Below are positions 1 through 6,574 of a DNA stretch of 10,113 nucleotides, in pieces. Both the position numbers and the translations under genes were made by a program. Position 1 is the stretch's first letter; each line of letters opens with the position of its first letter. The stretch comes from JAUREX01 sp044356825 (lineage in GTDB: Bacteria > Pseudomonadota > Alphaproteobacteria > Rhodobacterales > Rhodobacteraceae), in the NCBI GenBank assembly GCA_044356825.1, contig JBIKVM010000104.1, positions 1 through 10,113 on the forward strand. Direction: 5' to 3'. A model generated the notes under the pieces. The model was given only the letters and a program-made list of their open reading frames with translations. It had not been told where the DNA came from and did not search any database.

Positions 1-201
1 TACCCGCTCCAACTCACAACACTCGTGATCCTACGCTTGCGCTGCCCCCTGCGGCGCGGCTAAGTTTGGGGTGCGTCGGCATTTCCCGGCGCCCGGTCAG
101 GCCGGGTCCGACCTGCGTCACATGCAGGCGGGGCTGGCGGCGGCCGTGACAGGCGTGAATCGTTTTCGCTGACGGGCGCATTGCAGACGGGCAGGATTGG
201 T
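1..201. other. Leader region before the glycan operon, no gene recognised
   Basis: No convincing coding region is visible here. One plus-strand frame is open from the window edge to a TAA at 61-63 (20 codons), which could be the tail of an upstream gene, but its composition is unremarkable. The minus strand has only very short ATG-started frames. There are two small inverted repeats: CCCGG/CCGGG (92-96 and 102-106) and CCTGC/GCAGG (112-116 and 124-128). Neither is followed by a T run. The promoter of the downstream operon probably lies here, but no clear -35/-10 pair stands out. Confidence 0.4.
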
Positions 202-1821
202 GTGGCGGATCATCTGACGATCGGAACGCTCTGGGTCGAAGGCCCGCTCAGCTTTCTCGAACAGGTCTGCTTGGTCTCCTTCCGTGACGCGGGCCATCCG
301 GTCCGCCTTTATACCTACGGCGAGGTGACGCACATTCCCGAGGGGATTGAGGTGCGCTCCGCGTCCGAAATCGTGCCGCGCGATGGTTTCCTTACCCATG
401 CTGCGACGGGCAGTTCCGCGCTGCACTCGGATCTTTTCCGCTACAAGTTGTTCGAACGCGAACCGGGGATCGTCTGGGCCGACACGGATGTCTATTGCAT
501 CAGCCCCCTGCGGACACGGACGGGGCACCTTCACGGCTTCGAGCAGCCCGATGTCATCAACGGCGCGATCCTCGCCCTTCCCCCCGAAAGCGCCACACTG
601 AAAAGCCTGCTCGAGTTCACGGCCGACGAATACGCCATCCCACCCTTCGCGCGCCCCGGCGATTTGCGCGCCTATCATGCCGCAGCCGCGGCCGGCCGCC
701 CTGTCCACGTGGGCGAGATGCGCTGGGGCGTCTGGGGGCCCCACGCGCTCACCCACTTCCTGCGTCAGACAGGGGAAGTGCGCGAAACATTGCCCGAGCA
801 CGTCTTCTATCCCTTCAGCTTCCGTGACCGACGCAAGATGCTCGAGCCCCGCTTCGACACCGCGGGACATATCCTGCCCGACACCGTCGCGATTCATTTC
901 TATGGCCGCAGGATGCGGCGCAGGCTGATCGAGCGGGAGGGCGGCATCCCCCATCCCGAAAGCCTGCTCGGGCGACTGCTCGGCCGTCATGGCATCGATC
1001 CGCTGGCCGCACCCATCCCACCAGGACCTGCCCTGCCCAAGGGGCCGCACGAGACCGACATCGAGGCAGCCCTGCCGCGGCGCAAACCCGCATCCGGCGC
1101 GCCCGCGGCATCGGGGGCAGCGGCAATGCGCCCGACCCTTCCGGCGGAGGTGCCCAACCTCAGCGACATCGCGGATCGGCACGGTTCGGACAAGGGATCT
1201 GCCAAGCACCGCTATACCGAGCTTTACCACCTCCTCTTCCTGCCGCTGCGCGACCGCCCGATCCGCCTGCTCGAAATGGGATTGCAGATCGGCGGGCCCG
1301 AGCACGGCAAGCCGGCGGGGCGGCAGACGACCGATCTGCCCTCGGTACGCATGTGGCTCGAGTACTTCCCGCGCGCCGAAATCGTGGGCCTCGACGTGTC
1401 GGACTTCGGCTGGTTCCGCGATCCGCGCTTTCGCTTCATCCGCTGCGACATGGAGATGCGCGACGATATCGCGGCCGCAGCCGCCAGCGCGGGGGAGTTC
1501 GACATCATCATCGACGATGCGAGCCACGCGTCGCACCACCAGCAGACCGGCTTTCTCGAATTCTGGCCGCGCCTGCGCCGGGGCGGGATCTACATCATCG
1601 AAGATCTCGGCTGGCAACCCGAGGCCTATGAACGCGTGGGCTTCACCAAGACGGCCGAACTCTGGCAATCCTACCTGTCGGACCGCGCGTTCAGCCATTC
1701 CGACCCGGAACTTGCCGCAGCCTTCAACGCGTTGCGCCCCGAGTTCTCGGGCGTTTTCGTACACCAGCACCGCTATCTCAAGCGGCGGCGCGATCAGGTC
1801 GCGATCATCCACAAGCGCTAG
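202..1821 (+). CDS. Bifunctional DXD glycosyltransferase / class I SAM-dependent O-methyltransferase fusion
   Basis: This is a two-domain cytoplasmic protein of about 539 aa. The N-terminal part (about residues 5-255) resembles capsular-polysaccharide/GT32-like sugar transferases. It has LTIGTLWVEG near the start, an acidic WADTDVY motif (the DXD that binds the nucleotide-sugar metal ion, nt 481-489), and a distal IHFYG segment. An Ala/Pro-rich linker of roughly 50 residues follows. The C-terminal part (about residues 315-539) is a Rossmann methyltransferase of the CmcI/TylF/MycE-like type. It shows ADRHGSDKG, the SAM loop LLEMGLQIGG, GLDVSD, and the IIIDDASH and IIEDL motifs that bind Mg2+ in sugar O-methyltransferases of this group. 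The predicted role is to transfer a sugar and methylate a sugar hydroxyl of a glycan. Start choice: the frame has no ATG nearby. GTG at 202 has AGG 6 nt upstream and lies just before the conserved domain start. TTG at 181 is an alternative that adds 7 residues. It heads the six-gene block, and the next gene starts 10 nt after its TAG. Donor, acceptor and product are unknown. Confidence 0.85.
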   Translation: MADHLTIGTLWVEGPLSFLEQVCLVSFRDAGHPVRLYTYGEVTHIPEGIEVRSASEIVPRDGFLTHAATGSSALHSDLFRYKLFEREPGIVWADTDVYCISPLRTRTGHLHGFEQPDVINGAILALPPESATLKSLLEFTADEYAIPPFARPGDLRAYHAAAAAGRPVHVGEMRWGVWGPHALTHFLRQTGEVRETLPEHVFYPFSFRDRRKMLEPRFDTAGHILPDTVAIHFYGRRMRRRLIEREGGIPHPESLLGRLLGRHGIDPLAAPIPPGPALPKGPHETDIEAALPRRKPASGAPAASGAAAMRPTLPAEVPNLSDIADRHGSDKGSAKHRYTELYHLLFLPLRDRPIRLLEMGLQIGGPEHGKPAGRQTTDLPSVRMWLEYFPRAEIVGLDVSDFGWFRDPRFRFIRCDMEMRDDIAAAAASAGEFDIIIDDASHASHHQQTGFLEFWPRLRRGGIYIIEDLGWQPEAYERVGFTKTAELWQSYLSDRAFSHSDPELAAAFNALRPEFSGVFVHQHRYLKRRRDQVAIIHKR

Positions 1822-1831
1822 GGGGGGCGAG

Positions 1832-2812
1832 ATGGCGCGCAAGCTTGTCCTGACCTTCATGAAGAACGAAGGGGTCTGGCTGCTCGAATGGGTGGCCTGG
1901 CAGCTTTCGGTCGGCTTCGACCATATCCTCGCTTATACCAATGATTGCGAGGACGGCACCGACAAGATGTTCGACCGTCTGGCCGAGATGGGCCTCGCCA
2001 GCCGACGGGCGAACGAACGGTTGCCCGGGCAGCGGCCGAGTTATCAGATCCGCGCCCTGCGCAAGGCGCGACGCGATGCGCTGCTTGATCGGTTCGAGTA
2101 CACCGCGATCCTCGACTCGGACGAGTTCCTAAATGTCCATGTCGGCGACGGGACGGTCGATGCCCTGCTTACGGCCGCCGGCCACCCCGACGCGCTCTCG
2201 CTGCCCTGGCGGCTCTTTGGCGACAGCGGGATGGTCGCGTTCAGGCCCGGCTTCGTCACAGAGACCTTCACCCGCTGCGCACAGCTGCGAGGCAACCTGC
2301 CAGGTCAGGCCATGGGGATGAAATCGATTATCCGCACCTCGGCCTTCGAGATTTTCGGGATCCATCGGCCGCGCCAGCCCGTCAACAACGACTGGACAAA
2401 CCTGCGCTGGGTCAATGCCTCGGGCAAGCCCATGCCCGAACGCTTCCACATCCCGACGAGTGGCGGCTGGCGCTTTGGCCGCGACTGCATCAGCCACGAG
2501 TTTGCGCAAGTAAACCACTATGCAGTGAAATACGTCGAAAGCTTCGTGATGAAGGCCCTTCGGGGCCGCCCGCATGGATTTGCCCAGCGCGACGAGAATT
2601 ACTGGAAGATCATGAACCGAAACGAGGTCGAGGATCGCACGATCCTTCCCAAGATCCCCCGCGCGCGGGCGATTCATGCCGATCTCCTACGCGATCCTGT
2701 ACTCGCAGAACTCGACCGCGAGGCGACAGACTGGCACACCCGCAGGATCCGCGCCGTCCTGGCCGAACCCGCTGCCGCTGCGCTCTTTGCCAAGCTCGAG
2801 GTGCCTGCATGA
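1832..2812 (+). CDS. Glycosyltransferase family 2-like protein (Glyco_tranf_2_4 type)
   Basis: This 326-aa protein is a GT-A-fold glycosyltransferase of the Glyco_tranf_2_4/GT92-like group, which is common in Rhodobacterales. Visible landmarks are the N-terminal strand ending in MKNEG (10-14), EWVAWQ, the YTNDCEDGTD segment (35-44) that shapes the nucleotide-sugar pocket, the metal-binding DSDEF (95-99), LPWRLFG, RWVNASGKP, and a C-terminal NHYAVKYVESFVMK (228-241). All are intact, so it is probably active. It has no signal peptide or membrane segment, which suggests a cytoplasmic enzyme using a nucleotide sugar. A G-rich stretch (1821-1828) just before the ATG acts as the ribosome binding site. 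Its TGA overlaps the next ATG by 4 bp. The same domain recurs as the C-terminal half of the gene at 6575-8827, so the operon has two copies. The sugar and acceptor cannot be told from sequence. Confidence 0.88.
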   Translation: MARKLVLTFMKNEGVWLLEWVAWQLSVGFDHILAYTNDCEDGTDKMFDRLAEMGLASRRANERLPGQRPSYQIRALRKARRDALLDRFEYTAILDSDEFLNVHVGDGTVDALLTAAGHPDALSLPWRLFGDSGMVAFRPGFVTETFTRCAQLRGNLPGQAMGMKSIIRTSAFEIFGIHRPRQPVNNDWTNLRWVNASGKPMPERFHIPTSGGWRFGRDCISHEFAQVNHYAVKYVESFVMKALRGRPHGFAQRDENYWKIMNRNEVEDRTILPKIPRARAIHADLLRDPVLAELDREATDWHTRRIRAVLAEPAAAALFAKLEVPA

Positions 2813-3753
2813 CCGCGCCGGCCGGACCTGACCGCTCGGCCTGGCGGCGCGATCTGTTGCGCCTCGGCGACGAAAGGGGCTTCTACCGAGATCTCGGGGC
2901 CGAACACAGCGTGCTTCATGTCCGTTCGGGGCCGACGCTGATCGTGACGTTCGACAACCTCGACCATGTGCTCGAGCATGGCGGGGGACGGTTGCCATGG
3001 GGCTTCGACTTCGTGCAGTCGATGGGCTGGTCGCTTCTCGGGATGATGGCGCATGGATGGACGTGGTATCGCGACCGTGCCGTCACGGCCTTTTTCGATG
3101 ACCTCGACGCGCAGGGATTCTTCGGGGATTTCACGCGCGTCGTCTTCTATGGCGCCTCGATGGGCGGCTATGCGGCGGCGGCCTTCAGCGCGGCCGCCCC
3201 CGGCGCCAGCGTCATCGCCATCAGCCCGCAGGCCACGCTCGACCGCGCGCGCGTCCCGTGGGAGAGCCGCTATCGCAACGCGTGGGAGCGCGACTGGTCG
3301 GGCCCCTATGGCTATGCGCCGGCAAGCCTTGCGGCGGCAGGGCGTGTCTATCTCTTCCACGACCCCTACGCGCCACTCGATGCCCGCCACGCGGCACTCT
3401 TCGATCTGCCCGCCGTCACGCACCTGCGCTGCCCGCTCATGGGCCATCGCATAGCCTCCTCTCTGCAGGGGATGGGGATCTTGCGGCAGGTGGTGGTCGA
3501 TGCGGTCGAGGGTCGGCTGACGGGTGGGGGCTTTCACCGGGCGCGACGCGCGCGGCGGGACAGCCCTCGGCACTACCGCGATCTGCTACAGCACCTCGAG
3601 GGGCGCGGGCGGCCCTGGCTCGAGGCGCGCCTGTGCCGGCTCTACCTCGCGCGGTGGCGCGGCCGGACCATTCGCAACCGCTTGCGAGCGGCACTGGCGG
3701 AACGGACGTCGATGCCCCGCCCGCGACCCGCCACAGTCGGAGGGGCCCGATGA
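2809..3753 (+). CDS. Alpha/beta-hydrolase-fold protein, stand-alone copy
   Basis: This 314-aa cytoplasmic protein has an alpha/beta-hydrolase core. The strand TLIVTFDNLDH (43-53) is followed by WYRDRAV, then RVVFYGASMGGYAAAAFS with the nucleophile elbow G-A-S-M-G-G (115-120, Ser117). IAISPQATLD, the HDPYAPLDARH segment (184-194, Asp185 or Asp191 as the acid) and MGHR with His213 complete a plausible Ser-Asp-His triad. The Arg-rich C-terminus (from about residue 240) is basic and may be partly disordered at the end. Related Rhodobacterales proteins are, to my recollection, often labelled phosphoadenosine phosphosulfate reductase; nothing visible here supports that chemistry. Esterase, deacetylase or acyltransferase activity on the glycan is a reasonable inference, not a demonstration. 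It overlaps both neighbours by 4 bp (ATGA), implying translational coupling. A second copy of the domain is fused in the gene at 4631-6556. Confidence 0.8.
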   Translation: MTAPAGPDRSAWRRDLLRLGDERGFYRDLGAEHSVLHVRSGPTLIVTFDNLDHVLEHGGGRLPWGFDFVQSMGWSLLGMMAHGWTWYRDRAVTAFFDDLDAQGFFGDFTRVVFYGASMGGYAAAAFSAAAPGASVIAISPQATLDRARVPWESRYRNAWERDWSGPYGYAPASLAAAGRVYLFHDPYAPLDARHAALFDLPAVTHLRCPLMGHRIASSLQGMGILRQVVVDAVEGRLTGGGFHRARRARRDSPRHYRDLLQHLEGRGRPWLEARLCRLYLARWRGRTIRNRLRAALAERTSMPRPRPATVGGAR

Positions 3754-4634
3754 GAGACGAAGACGACCTCGAGGCAACCGAAGGCACCGCGCCGGGGATC
3801 CACGTTGCAGGACGAATGGACGACCCGCGCGCGCTCCGCCGTGCCCTTGGCCTCGCGCTGAGGACGGCCGACACGGGACGCCACCATGAGGGCAACATCC
3901 CGCGCGCGCTCAGCCGACACTATCGGATCGATCCCGAGAGCTGGTCGGGCCAAATCCGCCCGCCGCAGGCCAAGTATCTGATCCGCCGACGCAACATTGC
4001 GCGAGCGATGAACCGGGTGCATCTTTATCTGCCCGAATTGGTCCACGGCCCGCCGCGACAGGTGCTCGAACTCTCGACCGGCCATGGCGCGATCCTCGAG
4101 GTCTTGCGCCATTACGGGCACGAGGTTCTGGGCAACGACTTTCCCAACATGGCCAGCGCGCGCGGCAAGGCGCCCTCGGCGCTCTTCCGGTCGTTGAACG
4201 ACCCCGAATTTGTGCGCGATCGCGACGACTACGGCCTGCCCATCGGGGGGGAAGGCCCGATCGACTGGCCCTATCGCCCGATCATTGAAAGCCTTGGCCT
4301 GAGGGTCGCGATCTTTGATGCGGGCCGCACGCCCTATCCGCTCGACGACAAGTCGCACGACTACGTGCTCTGCTTTCAGGCGATCGAGCATTACTGCCAC
4401 CCCCGCGACTGGATGGGGGTGGTGGCCGAAATGGTGCGCATCGCCCGGCGCGGGATATTCATCCTGCTCAACCCCATGATGCCGACGCTCGAGGCGACGC
4501 CGGGCTATGCAGAGGCCTTTCACGCGTTTCGCAGCGCCCTGCGGCGCCACGATGCCGATGGCTTCCGCTGCGTGGGCGTCTTCATCAACTGGGGTGAGGC
4601 GCTGGGCTTCAAGCTCATGCGGATCGAACCGTGA
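3750..4634 (+). CDS. Class I SAM-dependent methyltransferase
   Basis: This 294-aa protein has a Rossmann methyltransferase domain from about residue 100. The SAM-binding motif I is VLELSTGHGAILEVL (105-119), the acidic end of the second strand is LGNDF (Asp130), and motif IV is DYVLCFQAIEHYCHP (204-218), the methyltransferase type 11 pattern. It ends in IFILLNPMMP and a short tail. The first 100 residues are charged, lack a recognisable catalytic motif and include PPQAKYLIRRRNIARAMNR, perhaps for substrate contact. It is not closely similar to the methyltransferase half of the first gene, as it lacks the DDASH metal motif. The start is ATG 3750, preceded by a good Shine-Dalgarno CGGAGGGG (3738-3745) and overlapping the previous stop. 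The frame stays open far upstream, but that is a shadow of the previous gene. The substrate is unknown; a glycan or its precursor is inferred from context. Confidence 0.85.
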   Translation: MRDEDDLEATEGTAPGIHVAGRMDDPRALRRALGLALRTADTGRHHEGNIPRALSRHYRIDPESWSGQIRPPQAKYLIRRRNIARAMNRVHLYLPELVHGPPRQVLELSTGHGAILEVLRHYGHEVLGNDFPNMASARGKAPSALFRSLNDPEFVRDRDDYGLPIGGEGPIDWPYRPIIESLGLRVAIFDAGRTPYPLDDKSHDYVLCFQAIEHYCHPRDWMGVVAEMVRIARRGIFILLNPMMPTLEATPGYAEAFHAFRSALRRHDADGFRCVGVFINWGEALGFKLMRIEP

Positions 4635-6556
4635 TCCTTCTGCACATTGGCGGGCCCGCGACGGGTGCGCGCGCGCTTCAACGCGTCCTCGGCGCGAACG
4701 AGGCCGCACTTCGCGCGCGCGGGATCAGCCTGATGCGGACGGCGCGCGAGGGGTCAGGCCACGACCCGCTGGCGCGTGAGGTCGGCCGTGGGGCTGGGGC
4801 GCCCCTGTTCGAGGCCATCCGTGCCGAGCACGATGCAGCGCCCGATCTGCTCCATGTCATCTCGAGCAGCGCCTTCCTGCGCCCGATCGTTGTGACGCGG
4901 CTTGGCGCCGCCATCCCCGGGGCGCTGCGCGACAAGATCCGGGTGCTCGTCTGTCTTGCCCGAGCGGACCACCACCTCGAAGCGCTTTACAAGCTGCGGG
5001 TCCAGCAGGGGCTGGTCCCGCCCGACCGCGCGGCGTTCGTCACTGCGCATCTGAGCAATCTGCGCCACCTGCCGGTGCTTGACGCCGTTGCCGACATCCT
5101 CGGGCGCGACGCGATCGGGCTGCGCCCCTGCGAGCGGGGGAATCCGGGCGGCGGTGACTTTTTACGCGACGTCGCGGCGGACTTCGGGCACGGGAGCTTC
5201 GACGGTCTGCCCACCACGCCCGAGGCGCTGCACCTTTCGGTCGAACTTTGCGAGATGCTCGGGCGCTGCGCCGTCGCGGCACCCGAACGGCAGAGCGTAC
5301 TGATCGATCTGGTCTCGGCCAGCGCGGAACCCGACATCTTCGCCGCGCAAGACAGCTTCGATCTGTCCGAGCGTCGCCGGATCGTCGCGGAAACGGAATC
5401 CGATAGCGCGGCGGTCTGCGCGCGCTTCCGGCCCGACCTTCGGCGCCTCTTTGATGTCTCTGACCTTGAGGCCGGTATCGAGACCCCCGCTCGCGCACCC
5501 GCCACAATCGCACGCCGAGCCGAAGCCGGGGCACGTGCACTCGCCCGCGCGCTGAGCCTGATGCACGCCCTGCAGGATGCCGCTCCTAACCAGCCCGCAC
5601 CCGCAGCCGCCTCGGCGCCTGATCCGCCGCCGCCGAAGGATGCGGGTGCGGCCTATCCGCTCTGGTTCTCGGAAATCTGCCCCGCCGGGCCGCGCCAAGG
5701 CTTTTTCGTCTGGCTTGGCAACCATGGCGCGAGCTTTGTCGACCGGGGCAGCCATCAGCTGGTCGTGACCTTCGACAACCTCCACAACGTCGGCGACACG
5801 CGGCGCGAGCGCAATCCCTGGGCCGCGCACTTCTGCGCCGAGCGCGGCTGGTCGCATCTGGGCGTGATCTCGCAGCGGCCAGACTGGTTTCGCGACGCGG
5901 CGCTTATCGGCTGGTTCGAGGCGCGCGCGGCCGAGGGGTTCTTTGCCCGCTTCGCCCGCGTGGCTTTTGCCGGCGCCTCGATGGGGGGGTTCGGCGCGCT
6001 CGTGTTCTCGACGTTGGCACCCGGAGCGACGGTCATGGCCTTCAGCCCGCAAAGCACCCTCGCCCGCCGCCTCGTGCGGTGGGAGCGGCGCTTTGCCAAG
6101 GGGCGCGCCGCCGACTGGACGCTGCCGCGTGGTGATGCCGCCGAGGCGATCGGGAGCGCGAACCGGGTCTGGGTGGTGGTCGATCCGTTCCAAACGGGCG
6201 ACATGCGCCATGCCGCGCGGCTCGGGGCAGGTCCTGTCAAGGTGCTGCGCGCACCGGGGTGCGGGCACAAGACGGCGCTCGCGCTGAACCGGATGGGGGT
6301 CCTGAAAGAGGTGCTGGGGGGCGCGATCGACGGCACGCTCGACCCGGGAGACTTTGCGGGGCTGGTGCGCGGGCGGCGCGAGTTGATGCTGTGGTATCGC
6401 GAGCTTTCAGTCCGGCTCGAGGCGCGCGGCCAGACCGCCCGCGCCGAACGGCTGCGGCGGCTCTTTCGGGCGCATCGCAACGCGGCCGGTCGGGGCGGTG
6501 CACCAGCCGCACCCCCGTCCACGGCCGAAGCCGAGGACTTCCCCGATGCCGACTGA
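4631..6556 (+). CDS. Degenerate sulfotransferase-like domain fused to alpha/beta-hydrolase-fold domain
   Basis: This 641-aa protein has two parts. Residues 1-290 resemble bacterial PAPS-dependent sulfotransferases. The start LLHIGGPATGARALQ (3-17) lines up with the 5'-phosphosulfate loop HIGxxKTGTTSxQ, and VCLARADHHLEALYKLRV (about 107-124) lines up with the 3'-phosphate segment RxxDxxLESLYxxRV. The loop Lys is Ala10 and the 3'-phosphate Ser is Ala118, so PAPS binding or catalysis is doubtful. An Ala/Pro-rich linker covers about 316-340. Residues 340-620 are an alpha/beta-hydrolase domain matching the stand-alone copy two genes upstream: LVVTFDNLHN, GASMGGF with Ser450, VVDPFQTGDMRHA with Asp518, and GCGHK with His546. 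This triad looks complete. Translation probably starts at GTG 4631, inside the previous gene's stop (GTGA). No signal peptide or membrane span is seen. I infer that the N-terminal domain binds substrate or is a vestige while the hydrolase half is active. Confidence 0.8.
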   Translation: MILLHIGGPATGARALQRVLGANEAALRARGISLMRTAREGSGHDPLAREVGRGAGAPLFEAIRAEHDAAPDLLHVISSSAFLRPIVVTRLGAAIPGALRDKIRVLVCLARADHHLEALYKLRVQQGLVPPDRAAFVTAHLSNLRHLPVLDAVADILGRDAIGLRPCERGNPGGGDFLRDVAADFGHGSFDGLPTTPEALHLSVELCEMLGRCAVAAPERQSVLIDLVSASAEPDIFAAQDSFDLSERRRIVAETESDSAAVCARFRPDLRRLFDVSDLEAGIETPARAPATIARRAEAGARALARALSLMHALQDAAPNQPAPAAASAPDPPPPKDAGAAYPLWFSEICPAGPRQGFFVWLGNHGASFVDRGSHQLVVTFDNLHNVGDTRRERNPWAAHFCAERGWSHLGVISQRPDWFRDAALIGWFEARAAEGFFARFARVAFAGASMGGFGALVFSTLAPGATVMAFSPQSTLARRLVRWERRFAKGRAADWTLPRGDAAEAIGSANRVWVVVDPFQTGDMRHAARLGAGPVKVLRAPGCGHKTALALNRMGVLKEVLGGAIDGTLDPGDFAGLVRGRRELMLWYRELSVRLEARGQTARAERLRRLFRAHRNAAGRGGAPAAPPSTAEAEDFPDAD

Positions 6557-6574
6557 TCCACACGGGGCCGATGC

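Noticed and set aside
37..66. Possible promoter TTGCGC-N18-TAAGTT upstream of the operon
   Set aside because: Each hexamer matches the sigma-70 consensus at only three of six positions, which is expected by chance.
989..1831. Upstream extension of the glycosyltransferase at 1832
   Set aside because: The frame is open, but the translation is Arg/Ser/Pro-rich shadow sequence of the preceding gene. The conserved domain starts at the ATG at 1832, which has a G-rich ribosome binding site.
118..1860. Long open frame on the minus strand (580 codons) opposite the first gene
   Set aside because: It mirrors the codon pattern of the plus-strand gene in GC-rich DNA. Its translation is Arg/Gly/Asp/Val-rich with no recognisable motif, while the plus strand carries clear domain motifs. 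The same holds for minus-strand frames at 2674-3573, 3642-4709, 5162-6268 and 6584-8242.
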